Assembly: GCA_016110215.1 (NCBI GenBank)
Contig: JADWQD010000011.1
Coordinates: 744,001-808,000, forward strand
From: Capronia americana
Lineage: Eukaryota > Ascomycota > Eurotiomycetes > Chaetothyriales > Herpotrichiellaceae
Direction of reading: 5' to 3'
Length of the DNA stretch: 64,000 nt
Below are positions 1 through 10,346 of the stretch, in pieces. Every line of letters begins with the position of its first letter. Within the stretch, counting starts at the first letter, position 1. The position numbers were made by a program, and so were the translations under genes. The notes below the pieces were generated by a model, which did not search any database, had not been told where the DNA came from, and saw only the letters and a program-made list of their open reading frames with translations.

Positions 1-295
1 CCGAATGCGGTGTCGCAAGGGACGGTTCGACTATCGGTCCGTCCACCCCACGATCCAGCGTCCAGCGATGCGGAATTCCACGTTGTGGAAGACCTCGGGG
101 CGCACCAGGCACTTCTGAGCACAAAGATGGCCATAGTGCTTGGTTACCTCCCACGGCCTACAGACATACCTGGAAGTGCACCCCGACGTGATCAAGGTGA
201 AGAAAAGAAGGATAAAGCGGCCATGGGTGAGCCGCCTCGAAGGGAGATGATCGGTAACCTTCCTTCGAATCCTCCAGCTTCGGCGCAACTACTAA

Positions 296-880
296 GTGAG
301 ATCCACAGATACCGAGCCCGAGCAAATGGAGACGGAAGAGTGTACCATCAGGCTGCTCTCGACCCATTACGAGCCATCGATGCGCTGCGAGGTACGGCGT
401 CTGCTCCTGATCATCGGAGCAAATGAACGATTCATAGACCATTACTTGTTCAAAGGATGGCCGGAATTTGGAAAACCTGACGCCGCCGACAGCCGGGCGC
501 TTGTCCGACTCCAGGGATACCTATGGTCGGTGTCAAGACGCTCTCTTCGGATCGTCCACGGGAGCGCTGGAGCGGGACGGACAGGCACCTTCATTGCGCT
601 CGACTTCCTCCTGGAGTTGCTCGATATCGGAAGACTTCCTCCGCGGGCGGCAGATGATTCGGGCAGCGGTCAGGACTCTGAGGAAGACCTCATAAAGAAG
701 ACGGTGGACACTCTCCGCGAGCAGCGCATGATGATGGTCGCGAACGAGGTGCAATACGCCTTCATCTACGAAGTCCTTCGCAAAGAGTATGTCAAAAAAT
801 ATTCCGCCGAGCCGCTCATCAAAGGGCTCCCAGAAGTCGAGGAGGGTCAGGGAGGTGAGCTCTTGTTGCCCTTCAGATAA
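296..880 (+). pseudogene. Protein tyrosine phosphatase C-terminal half with active site lost (pseudogene or pseudophosphatase)
   Basis: The reading frame matches the second half of classical fungal protein tyrosine phosphatases: a stretch like EVRRLLL, the WPD-loop region, the P-loop, and a C-terminal REQRMMM...EVQYAFIYEVL segment. Three catalytic positions are altered. The P-loop reads VHGSAGAGRTGTF, so the nucleophilic Cys of HCSxGxGR is Gly (codon 560-562, GGG). The WPD loop reads WPEFG, so the general acid Asp is Glu (464-466). The Q-loop reads MVANEVQY, so the usual first Gln is Ala (740-742). The frame opens with a GTG and has no ATG at its head. The N-terminal half of the domain is not recognisable in bases 1-295. 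A splice acceptor CCACAG at about 302-307 could join a short upstream exon (about 137-226, ending at a GTGAGC donor), but that piece does not look like a PTP. It cannot be a normal phosphatase; a non-catalytic binding protein is the alternative to a pseudogene. Confidence 0.7.
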
Positions 881-1150
881 GCAACGTAATATTCTCTCAC
901 TGACGGTGTGAATAGCTCGCTCACACCCTACCGTTCCAAGCCTGTGATCATCCACTCTGTGATACCCCACGCTAGAATAAGTTCTAGATAGGCTTGCAAA
1001 AAAGGTCATTCATGATACACTCGTCGTAGTACAATCTCAATAACAACGTCACAACAACTGTGATCAAGGGCTCTTGGTATGGATGGCTTACTGAATACCA
1101 AGACTTGCCGCCGACTCAAAGCCCCAACCGAGAGTCCTCGCTCCTTTCCA

Positions 1151-2152
1151 CTACCGTTTCTTCGTCAAAGTGCCCGCCAGGTATGGTAGAGCGGTCCATT
1201 CAAAATGCGTCTTCAATTCCACTGCCTCCCACGGCGCGGCCCTCCTCAGCACGGCCGGGGTATCGCGATTCATCTCACAGCCGGCGAGGAAGAAGGTCCA
1301 TCCCAGGAGATGGTAGACGATTTGCATCATTCGACCCAAGACGCTGCCTGTAGTCTCCCAGGGATTCCGGATATGTTCGACAACCATGAGCTCGCCACCG
1401 GGGCGGAGGAGCGAGTAGAAATCGCGCACCGTCTCCTCCAGATTTGGGACCGAACAGAGAACCCGCACGCAGACGATGGTGTCGAAGATGCCCTTCGGCG
1501 AGACTTGGACGCCTTCCTTGGCCAGTGCCGGTAACAGCTCGGCCTTGTCCGCCGTGGAGCTCAGGATGTGGTATTTGCCCGCGAGTCCGGCCTCGCTGAT
1601 CCGGAGCTGCAGTGGTTTGTGCAGTCCCGTCGTGGGCTCGGCGCCGTAGATGGCGCTGATGTTGGCGTTGTCGGCGAACAGGGCCACGTGCGACCCGGAG
1701 CCGGGGCCGATGTCCAGAACGACGCCACGCGCGCGGGACAGGAGCGGGGGGACCAGTGTCGCTGATCCCTTTGGAGGGGGCGGGTTTTCGACGGGGGCTA
1801 ATAGAAAATGGGTCAGGTAAGAAAAGGGATGATCATTACACTGCAAAGTATACGAGAGGATACAGGACACGGGGATGGTATTGGGACGGGAATTATACCT
1901 GTGCCTTTGGTCCAGAAGTCGGAGAAGGCGTCATCGCGGACTTTCTTGAAGTTGGCCTTCGACGGGATGTTGAGCCCCAAGATGTAGAAGCGGAACGAGG
2001 TGGTGAGGAAGGCTGTGAAAGAGGACGTGGCGTGGTCAGTTCTTGCGTCGAGGCGTGAGGAATCATGAAAACCTACCAAAGGCACTTGCGTACAGCAGAT
2101 ATCCCGGTTCAAGCAGGGCTAGTAAACGTTCCTGGAGAGGTGGCCACGACAT
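1151..2152 (-). CDS. METTL7-like S-adenosylmethionine-dependent methyltransferase
   Basis: Three exons read 2152-2077, 2012-1899 and 1797-1151, giving 278 aa. The introns (64 and 101 nt) both have GT..AG ends. The N-terminus carries a hydrophobic stretch (LLYASAFAFLTTSFRFYILGL) expected to anchor it to membrane, as in METTL7/TMT1 proteins. The class I methyltransferase fold follows, with motif I VVLDIGPGSGSH binding SAM and a post-motif region LLRPGGELMVVEHI. The substrate cannot be told from sequence; relatives of human METTL7 methylate thiols, but fungal members are largely uncharacterised. The gene is divergent from the nickel transporter across 654 bp. The start was chosen as the ATG that gives an in-phase first splice (AF-AFLTT). 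Confidence 0.85.
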
Positions 2153-2806
2153 GGTGACGGGAAGGCAGGTCTGCGTGGTCAAGAGACAATGCAGCTGAAC
2201 TACAGCACACAGACTCGCGGGGGGGCTGAGAGATGCGTATGTGTTCAAGAGGGGGAAACAGGAAAGTGGACCTTATATAGGATAGTTATTACTTCTTCCA
2301 GCTCCATATCCCATTAGCTCCGGTGGCTGGCCTGAGTGCCGAGGGTGTGTGTCTATCGGCCTTGTGCGGCCTGGTGCTGCCTTGCAGGCTTGTCTGGCAC
2401 GAGGCTGGACGCTGACCATGTGCGCCCTGCAACAAATGTTCAGGCCCGGTTTACTCATCCTGGAACAGCCTTGCGAGAGATGAGCGATGAGCACATATTC
2501 CCTCGCCGGGCAGCCATTGGCCCGCAAGCGGCTCTACCAAAATGGGCGTTTTCAATCCATCTTTTATCTTATCGGAGGACCCCGCATCACCATGAACTAA
2601 CCCCGCGCTGGACAGACACCGTCTCGACTCGGGCAATGGAAAATCTTCTCCTCTCATGCCCCTCTCACTTTCCCATCCGTGACAAGAGCTCATTGCTATT
2701 CGAGGGGTCGCCCAATACCTCTTACCGGTGAGGTTGGTGCAGACGGAGCAACGGGGCGAGAAGCGGCGGAAGGGATCAGGAAAGCCACCTAAGGACGGAA
2801 GAGAAA
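2153..2806. promoter_or_regulatory. Divergent intergenic region (methyltransferase / nickel transporter)
   Basis: The 654 bp between two oppositely directed starts must hold both promoters and 5' leaders. I see no conserved gene in it and no clear element beyond mixed-composition sequence; frames reading through it are fragmentary. Confidence 0.5.
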
Positions 2807-4534
2807 ATGGACATTCGCAGCTCCTCCAGCGAGGACCGACCCCCTCATCAAACGGCCTGGAAGTCGTGGAAGGCATACTACAACTCCCGTCAGCACCGCG
2901 TGCACCGCCGCCTGTCGCGCTGGCATGCTCGAGTCCCTTACCTCCGGAGGCTCCCTCTCCGGGCCATCCTGGTCATCGCTTTCCTGATCCTGGTCAACCT
3001 CGTCGTCTGGGCGATATGCGGGCTCATCCTCTCGTCACACACGCATCTCCTCTCCACCGCGGCGTTGGCGTACACACTGGGTCTGCGCCACGCGCTCGAC
3101 GCGGACCACATCTCGGCAATCGACCTGATGACCCGACGCCTCATCGCCACGGGCCAGCGACCCGTCACGGTGGGCACGTTCTTCAGCCTCGGCCACAGCA
3201 CCATCGTCATCATCACCTCGATCGTCGTGGCCGCCACTGCGGCAGGCATCGCCGGCCGGTTCGACAGTTTCGGCACCGTCGGCGGCATCATCGGCACGTC
3301 CGTGTCGGCCGCGTTCCTCATCCTGCTCGGCATCATGAACGCCTACATCCTGTACAAGCTGGTCGTGCAGATCAGGAAAGTCATCCGCCTCCAACCGGAA
3401 CAAGAGGGCGAGGAGGCGTGGAAGATCGAAGGCGGCGGCTGTTTCTTCCGCGTCCTGAAACGCATGTTCAAGCTCATCGACCGGCCGTGGAAGATGTACC
3501 CGCTCGGCGTCCTGTTCGGCATGGGCTTCGACACCAGCTCCGAGATCGCCCTCCTGGGCATCAGCAGCATCCAAGGCGCAAAGGGCACGAGTTTCTGGCT
3601 CATCCTCATCTTCCCCGTCCTGTTCACGGCAGGCATGTGTCTCGTGGATACCACCGACGGGGCATTGATGATGAGCCTTTACGTCGCTCCAATGGGCATG
3701 GGCGGAGGAGACGACAAGAAAGACAGCTCAGACGACCGGGACCAACAACCCGATACTTACACCTACACTGACGCTGACCCCGACATTGTAACCGCGACAA
3801 CCGAGCCCTTGATCCTCGACGACGTCGAACGGTCGGCAGCAGCAGCACCGCCACCACCACCATCAGCGGCGGCAAATCCCTACACGCGACCCCATCCCGC
3901 CGCAACGACGTTCCCTTCTTCTCCTCCTGATCGGGAAACTCCCCAACTTCGACCGGGCGTCAAGGACCCCCTCACCTTCCTGTACTACAGCATCGTGCTC
4001 ACCAGCCTGACGGTCGTGTGCGCCATCATCATCGGCATCCTCCAACTGCTGTCCCTGATCCTGAACGTCGCGACCCCGACAGGCCGGTTCTGGGACGGCG
4101 TCGCCACCGCGGGCGACTACTACGAGGTCATCGGCGGGGCCATCTGCGGGAGTTTCGTCGTGTTTGGCGCCCTGAGCGTGCTGTGCTACAAGCGGTGGAG
4201 GGCGTGGGTCGAGCGCGAGAGAGCCCGGCTCCGCGCCCGGGCCGGGGCCGTCGAGACGGACACGAATCCAGGCGGCGAGGAGAATCCCGGCAGCGGCGAC
4301 GACCGAGGACCCGCCGTATACATTGGCGAGGAGGAACTGGTCGTCGTGGATGCGGATGGCAAGGGGACTAATACCGTGCAGCACAAAGGGACGGGGAGAC
4401 AGAGGGAGCGGCAGCGGACCGGCGGGAAGGCATTCGATAGTAGTCCTGGCCCGGCGGCAGCGAGGGCGGCCGCGAGGCCTAGTGGAAGTGAAGATGGAGA
4501 TGGAAGTGGAGGTGCAAGTCGTGCTCGAAACTAA
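2807..4534 (+). CDS. NiCoT-family nickel/cobalt transporter
   Basis: A single exon encodes 575 aa. It is a high-affinity Ni2+/Co2+ permease of the NiCoT family, acting in a membrane (usually plasma membrane), where nickel supports urease. The family signature HX4DH is present as HALDADH (residues 95-101). It is followed by FFSLGHSTIV (126-134), FGMGFDTSSEIALLGI (237-252) and FTAGMCLVDTTDGALMM (273-289), all characteristic of NiCoT. About eight hydrophobic segments can be seen. Unusual for the family are an about 90-residue acidic, proline- and alanine-rich insertion (299-387) between transmembrane segments and a long charged tail after about residue 455. Both are low-complexity and probably cytosolic. 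The ATG has a purine-rich AAAATGG context. Confidence 0.92.
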   Translation: MDIRSSSSEDRPPHQTAWKSWKAYYNSRQHRVHRRLSRWHARVPYLRRLPLRAILVIAFLILVNLVVWAICGLILSSHTHLLSTAALAYTLGLRHALDADHISAIDLMTRRLIATGQRPVTVGTFFSLGHSTIVIITSIVVAATAAGIAGRFDSFGTVGGIIGTSVSAAFLILLGIMNAYILYKLVVQIRKVIRLQPEQEGEEAWKIEGGGCFFRVLKRMFKLIDRPWKMYPLGVLFGMGFDTSSEIALLGISSIQGAKGTSFWLILIFPVLFTAGMCLVDTTDGALMMSLYVAPMGMGGGDDKKDSSDDRDQQPDTYTYTDADPDIVTATTEPLILDDVERSAAAAPPPPPSAAANPYTRPHPAATTFPSSPPDRETPQLRPGVKDPLTFLYYSIVLTSLTVVCAIIIGILQLLSLILNVATPTGRFWDGVATAGDYYEVIGGAICGSFVVFGALSVLCYKRWRAWVERERARLRARAGAVETDTNPGGEENPGSGDDRGPAVYIGEEELVVVDADGKGTNTVQHKGTGRQRERQRTGGKAFDSSPGPAAARAAARPSGSEDGDGSGGASRARN

Positions 4535-5245
4535 AACCGCAGTAGTTTGATGGATTCCGTGCGTCGTAAGTGCATATTACATATTACATATTGTGATATT
4601 AGACGGACATATACACATACCGAGAGATTCCAATAAACTGAACCAAGATTTGACAACGTACAGACATATTAGCGAAAGATCCAACGAATTGAACCCCGAT
4701 TCGGAGACGGCGCAACGCCGAAACTAAATGGCCCGGGCTGGTACAGAACAGATCAGAGCGGCATGTTCGCTACTGGAAAAGAAGTATGCCAGAATAATAC
4801 TGTACCTACGTAGACCTACTGTAGCTAGACAGGTGCCGTAAATTCATTCACAGATCGTACCTATGGACCTCGTAGTCAGGAGGTGATCGATCGATCGATC
4901 AGTTGCAATTCTACTCCAGCTACAGTAGGTACCTAGGATTGAGCCTCAACTTCACGTACAGTACATATGTGCTTGTAGATTTCACGCGGACGCAGACGCA
5001 GAGAGAGCTATTCATCTACAGTATCAATCCGTCCGTCCCGTCTATCTATCCGTTCCTTACTCTCCATTCCAGCTCGAGAAAGAATACTGTGGAGTCATCA
5101 AATCTTTGCCTCGAAGGGAAGGCGTCCTTCATGCAGTCATCAAGGCGATGGACCAGAAACAAATCAGCCAGCTACCGTTGCTACTCGCTCCGTCCTCTTA
5201 TTCGTATTCTGTAGATTGATTCCTCTTAAATCTTCATCTTGGTGG
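4535..5245. other. Convergent intergenic region with a GATC microsatellite
   Basis: This 3'-to-3' interval between the nickel transporter and CTP synthase is AT-richer than the genes. It contains a (GATC)n run at 4884-4900 and several TAGGTACCTA-like short palindromes near 4800 and 4925. No gene is supported. Confidence 0.5.
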
Positions 5246-7218
5246 CTAAAAGCCCAGCGACGCAGCTTTGACTCCATTCGTCACGCCATTGACACCTCCA
5301 TGCACCTCACCGACTGCATCTCCATTGACATATTCCTGCATGGCGGCCCTCTGAGCGGTGACTTTCTCCAGCACACCCGCACTGGCGGCCACGAAGCCCA
5401 GATAAGGCGGACTCGGTCGGAGCACCCGGGACAGATACTCAGGGTGGAACTGCACGCCCACGAACCAGGGGTGGTCCTCCAGCTCGACGATCTCCATTCG
5501 TTCGCCCTTGTCGTCTTTGCCGATGAATGTGAGACCCGCGTCGGAGAGGCGCGTGATGTATTCGGGGTTGACTTCGTAGCGGTGGCGGTGGCGCTCGTTC
5601 ACCGCCGGGGCGTTGTTGTAGAGTTTACGCAGGCGCGACCAGGATGTGTTTTCTTGGAAGAGGGTGGGACGCAGGCCGAGGCGCATGTTCCCCCCCATGG
5701 TTGTCTTGTCGATTTCGGGCATGAAGATCACGACGGGGTCGGTGGTTTGGGCGTCGAGTTCGACTGAATGCGCCGTCTTCAGACCGCAGACGTTGCGTGC
5801 GAATTCAATGACGGCGACTTGCATGCCTAGGCAGATGCCGAGGTAGGGCTTGGGCTTGGTGCGGGCCCAGTTTGCGGCGGCGATCATGCCCTCTGTGCCG
5901 CGGTGGCCGAAGCCGCCAGGGACGAGGACGCCGTCGGCCGTGCAGAGTTCATGCCAGGCCTTGTGGTATGTTTCGGGGTTGGTCTCTAGGGTGGCCTTCT
6001 CGAGGTTACTTGCCTCGACCCAGATGAGGTTGAGTTTACGCTGGCAGGCCATGGCGCTGTGCTCGAGCGCCTTGATGACGGAGAGGTAGGAGTCATGCAG
6101 GTTGGTGTACTTGCCGACCAGAGCGATGGTGACTTTCTCGGTCTCCAGGAAGCGTTCTTGTGAGGTGGTCAGCTTCTTCCAGTCGTTCCACAGCTGTTGG
6201 CCCCGTGTCACCAGCGAGGGCGCGATAGGGTATGCGTCGAGCCGGAAAAAGTCGCGCAGCTGACCTGGCAGTTCCTGTTGCTCCAACAACAGCGGGACGT
6301 GGTAGGTCGACTCAACATCATGAACCGCCAGTACTTGGATGGGTTCGACCTGACAGAACATGGCGATCTTGTTGATGGTGGAGTCCTCGAGTGGTTCCTG
6401 ACACCGGCAAGCAATCTAGACGGTCGTCAGTGTCTCAAGCGCATGAGAGGGAGGTCACAGGTGGTACCAAGTCTGGCGCCAGACCAGCTGCACGCGCCTC
6501 CCGGATGGCTTGCTGTGTAGGCTTCGTCTTCTGCTCACCGCTAATAACGGGAACTAGAGAGACGTGGATGTGCACGAAATTGTCCCGGCCAGCCCGTCTT
6601 CTCAGCTGTCGCATGGCCTCGATGAAGGGTGCGCTTTCAATGTCGCCCACTGTTCCACCAAGCTCGATTATGCAGACATCCGGCTCTTCCTTTGTGTCAT
6701 CCACCGGGATCCTGGACACTCTCTCTATCCAGTCTTGGATTGCGTTTGTGATGTGCGGAACCACCTGCACTGTTTTTCCCAGGTAGTCTCCTCTTCTCTC
6801 TCGTTCGATGACATGCTGGTACATTTTGCCCGTTGTGATACTGTTCTCGAAGGTCAAAGTTACGTTGAGGTAGCGCTCGTAGTTGCCCAGATCGAGGTCA
6901 ACTTCACCACCATCGTCGAGCACGAAACACTCCCCGTGTCTGGGACCGATTAGACTTGGCTCCATAGGTATATCTGAAGGCTTTCATACTCGGTTGGGGC
7001 CATAGTCCCCGCGTCCACATTGAGATACGGATCGATCTTAATGGCCGTGACCTTCAGCCCGACGGTCTTGAGCAGCAATCCAGTCGACGAGGCAATGATA
7101 CCCTTTCCGCTACAAACTGCCATTAGCGCCGATGACTGGGGAACATCTACGCCAATGACGAATCCATGAAGACTTACATGCCACTTATGACACCTCCAGA
7201 CACTAGAACGTACTTCAT
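5246..7218 (-). CDS. URA7: CTP synthase (glutamine-hydrolysing)
   Basis: Converts UTP, ATP and glutamine to CTP, the last step of de novo pyrimidine nucleotide synthesis. Four exons (7218-7178, 7109-6990, 6939-6468, 6415-5246) give 600 aa, with introns of 68, 50 and 52 nt. The first exon encodes only MKYVLVSGGVISG, the universal N-terminus, and the splice restores GIGKGIIASSTG. The synthetase domain has KIDPYLNVDAGTMAPTEHGE and DDGGEVDLDLGNYER. The amidotransferase domain carries the nucleophile in YLGICLGMQ (Cys about 406) and the His/Glu pair in VQFHPEYL (about 535 and 537). Length and motifs are normal for an active fungal enzyme, which forms cytosolic tetramers and filaments. The gene converges with the nickel transporter. 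Confidence 0.95.
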
Positions 7219-8978
7219 CTTGAAGTTCTGAGTGAAGTAGGAAGTCGACAAGGATAGAACTGCGGTCTGGCCCGACGAGAGTTGGGACTGTCACTTGCGG
7301 CTGAGCGTGCAGAAATTCAAGCCTATCGCCCTCGACAGTATAGGGCCAGCCCAGCAGATCCAGAAATGAAAAGGTAGCAGTCCGTCGCTGGCAACAGCCA
7401 GGCGGGAAGGAGGAGAAGTCGTCGAGGCTGCGGACTCGACAACCATAAAATTCTCCGGCCCCACATGCACGTCAGTGCTTGGCGTGTTGACAGACGCGTT
7501 GAGTTGAAAGTGCGATAGTCACGTGGCACCCCCGGTTGTGCCTGTAGCGCGACGCGTTCGCTCTCTGATGCCTTTCCACCACTTTGTTGTCCTCTGGACT
7601 CCGTACCAAAGAAGTATAAATTCCCTTCCCGCCTTCTCGGCTCATCTCCGAAAGTCATGTCAATCCAACTTTTAGACAGCCCATCCCGCAACCACACGAT
7701 ACGGCTATTGTGGAGACCGTAATGTCTCGTCAACCATGCCTTTGCCTGGAAGCTGATTCGATTCCTGGCACACGCCAGACAACTCTCCGGCTGGTGATCA
7801 AATAGATTGCATAGATTGTTGTGGCTCCTCTGCGGAGCTCCAATCAGTTGACCAACACAATCGATGATCAGTTCTCCCAAAGACAACTAGCGGGATTGTG
7901 CAATACAAACAATCACATGCTGGCGGGGTGTGTCGACGACAGTAGGGAACCTCTTCGATGATGCCTGGCCCTCTGGCCTAGGTCGAGTGTGGACTCAGCT
8001 GGCGCATACACGTATTGGAGAGAAGAAGAGCTACGTTTGGGTACAGCTTGACCTTGTAAGGCTGGACCGCTATGCGAGCCGGCCCAGTCACTCTCTCGTC
8101 TTCTGGACGGATATTTTGTGCATTCCAGCTTCCCTCAAATTCGCCTACCCAAACCCAAAACCAAGAAGACTGCTGAGGAGAAGGCGTCTAGGCCAAAGGA
8201 AAGCAATCGACGCAATAGCATTCCTCTATTCTGCCTCAGAGAACGTCGTCGTCCGAATTCGGAGATCCAGAAGCTGAATTTCGAACAAATGGCAGACATT
8301 GAGATGATGTCCGTGGATGCAGAGGTCTTGGACGTTTCAGAAGCTTGCTCCACTCGGGATTTCTGGTTCGCTCTGGAAGGATGGATTCGAGGATACCCAG
8401 CATACTGTGTAGTTCTACAACGCCAAGGAGACCAACTCCGGTTTCCTACCACTCGACTTTCAGGACGGAATCATGACCTGGAATGACGAGCAATCGGGCC
8501 GGGGGTCGTCGCGACTCGGGTTATGATACAGAATCAGCTCTTCCGACACACGGTCCATTCACTCATTTTCCAAAGACTTCTTAATTTTGCGCGGAGATGT
8601 CTAAGATCAGGGAACGTTTTCTATACCAAGGTCTCCATTCATCCGGAATCTGCGAGACTTCCCTACTCCGCCTAAGTATACTCGAGGATGTTTTCTTTCT
8701 TCACAACTTGTCCGTCAGACAAAGGCTCTGGGAGAGTGTCCTGATCTGCTAAGTCCACATGACGGCGAACCCAACACACCGAGGGATGGCTTTTTTTGTC
8801 CAATAGACTAGTCGACCGCTTCCCTATCGAAAGGGAAGGTAAGTGTAAGAATGCTTTCAAATGGGCTAGTCTCTCTCGTGTGCTCCTCTGCGGCGAGTAG
8901 GGTACAATTCAACGCGGAACTCCCTCAGCACAGCATAGGGAACACAAATTACAATCCTGTTTCTAGACCCTACTCACG
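7219..8978. other. Intergenic region with possible decayed coding sequence
   Basis: A 1.76-kb interval holds the CTP synthase promoter (immediately after 7218). A frame of 187 codons on the minus strand (7323-7886) has no recognisable domain. Between about 8118 and 8620 the plus strand shows coding-like stretches that change frame (see separate entry). The rest holds nothing I can assign. Confidence 0.4.
8118..8620 (+). pseudogene. Possible decayed or unspliced coding fragment, unrecognised
   Basis: One frame runs from an ATG at 8118, with an internal ATG at 8289, to a stop at 8486. A second frame begins after TGTGTAG (about 8405-8411) with FYNAKETNSGFLPLDFQDG. A third carries RRDSGYDTESALPTHGPF up to a stop near 8592. 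The three look compositionally protein-like but do not join through a clear splice donor. This could be a frameshifted remnant or chance. No family is recognised. Confidence 0.2.
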
Positions 8979-9416
8979 CTATGTACAGACCGCTTGCTCC
9001 TCCCTCTTGATGCGCGCGAACGCCTCCTCGAGCGATTCTCGTCGCCGGACCACCTCACCCTCACCCTCACCCTCACCCTCAGCCTCGCCCGACGATGCCT
9101 GTTCGTGACGAGGACTGTTGCGGCCATTATGCCTTGGCACGCCCGCCAAGCTCACCAACTTCTCCTCAAGGGTATGGTGCCGGTAAAGAGGCGCGTCAGA
9201 AGGGTTCTCAACGGGCGGAGGGACCGCTATTTCCGAAAGCGCGGCCTCCGCATCGTGACTTGACTGCTGGTGGTTCTGATGCTGGTGCTGGTTCTGATGC
9301 TGGTGCTGGTTCTGATGCTGGTGCTGGTTCTGATTCTGGTTCTGGTTCTGGTGATGTTGCTCCGGCCGTTTCCAGGAATGATGATGGAACAATCGTGCGA
9401 TCCAGCTGGTGTACAT
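8979..9416 (-). CDS. Small hypothetical fungal protein with expanded Q/N/H repeat
   Basis: A 145-aa frame starts at ATG 9416 (MYTSWIARLFHHHSW). It contains an NQ/HQ low-complexity tract of about 40 residues encoded by an 18-bp repeat, then a charged region (HHTLEEKLVSLAGVPRH), a GEGEGEGE run from a CTCACC repeat, and an ordered-looking C-terminus, SLEEAFARIKREEQAVCT. The ends look conserved in character while the middle is repeat-grown, as in many small fungal proteins. The function is unknown and no signal peptide or membrane segment is evident. Opposite-strand frames over the same repeat are shadows. Confidence 0.55.
   Translation of the reverse strand: MYTSWIARLFHHHSWKRPEQHHQNQNQNQNQHQHQNQHQHQNQHQHQNHQQSSHDAEAALSEIAVPPPVENPSDAPLYRHHTLEEKLVSLAGVPRHNGRNSPRHEQASSGEAEGEGEGEGEVVRRRESLEEAFARIKREEQAVCT
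9055..9091. repeat. CTCACC hexamer repeat
   Basis: About six copies of a CTCACC-type hexamer; on the minus strand it encodes the GEGEGE run of the small protein. Confidence 0.8.
9272..9352. repeat. 18-bp minisatellite inside a coding region
   Basis: Three near-perfect copies of GGTTCTGATGCTGGTGCT start at 9272, 9290 and 9308. They run into degenerate GGTTCT hexamers up to about 9352. The unit is a multiple of three, so copy-number change keeps the minus-strand frame and lengthens the Q/N/H tract. Confidence 0.85.
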
Positions 9417-9419
9417 CAA

Positions 9420-10222
9420 TGCGAATGAGGCACACTGGCTTCGTGTGTCGAGTTTGGATATTTCTTATGAATGGGGTCTGTATCTGTGAATGGATCTTCT
9501 CGAGCGTTGATGTCTGTTATGTATGGGTCTGTGTCTGTGTCTGTGTCTGTAGATAGGTTTTTTTCGTGCTGGCCTTGGAGATTGGAGCGCGCGGGTCGTG
9601 GGCGCGAGAAAGCACCCGACTTTGAATGAATGATGATTACAGTGGTACAGTGGTAGATCTAGTACATACAGTATCACCTGATGTCGACGGGTCACCCAAA
9701 CAGTCCACTGTCAAACCACGGCGCAACAGCACCAGCAATTGTCGGTCTCAATTCCAGCGTGCGTACAGGTAGTTTCCCTTTCTCCACACTAGTCAGTTAG
9801 TTAGTCACATCACATCACCCGATCAATACGTACGGGGTATTATGTACGATGCGGATGTTTTTTGCGCCGTGTTATGATATCACGGCCACCCCCCGCCCCC
9901 GCCCCCCAACTCCCTATGGAGAACATGCGCATGTGATACCGAGTACCGAGTACTCTTTATGACACTCGGTATATACTGTACACCTTAAGGTATCTATTAG
10001 ATGGTCGCCGTACATACCTTCTGACTGGAACATACTTGGCAGTGCACCCTTCTTCGACAGCGCTCGCGGCGCGGCGCGGCTTGTTCGACTTCCTTATATT
10101 CAGGCCTACATAATTAATTACATCGCGGAATAAACGAGGATCAAAATTGAAGAACTCTGCGTTATATAAATAACGGTGGGTCCAGGTGGCCAAAGGTTGA
10201 CATGGCTTCGTTTGACCATATT
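9420..10222. other. Intergenic region, no gene seen
   Basis: It holds the promoter of the small protein, a GTCTGT repeat (about 9530-9550), a C-rich run near 9890-9906 and a TACCGAGTACCGAGTACTC stretch near 9938. No convincing coding sequence is present. Confidence 0.45.
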
Positions 10223-10346
10223 AATACACCCTGCTTCGAACCTGTGACTCTATCAAAGACTATAATACACCCTTTTTCGAGGCTGTGACTCCGTTAAAAA
10301 ATCATAATACACCCTTCTCTGAACCTGTGACTCCGTCAAAGACCGA
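10223..10346. repeat. Three-copy tandem repeat of about 42 bp at the 3' end of the erythromycin-esterase gene
   Basis: Copies begin at 10223, 10264 and 10306, each with AATACACCC, then TTCGA/TCTGA, CTGTGACTC and TCAAAGAC. The third copy contains the stop codon of the neighbouring minus-strand gene, so the array forms its 3' end and 3' UTR. Confidence 0.85.

Noticed and set aside
2728..3771. 347-codon plus-strand frame overlapping the nickel transporter
   Set aside because: Arg/His/Pro-rich out-of-frame reading of a GC-rich gene; no domain, while the NiCoT frame has all family motifs.
7323..7886. 187-codon minus-strand frame upstream of CTP synthase
   Set aside because: No domain, low-information composition and overlap with the expected promoter; no splice-consistent extension.
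9095..9556. Plus-strand frame encoding SDAGAG repeats
   Set aside because: It is the opposite strand of the repeat inside the better supported minus-strand small protein and lacks ordered flanks.
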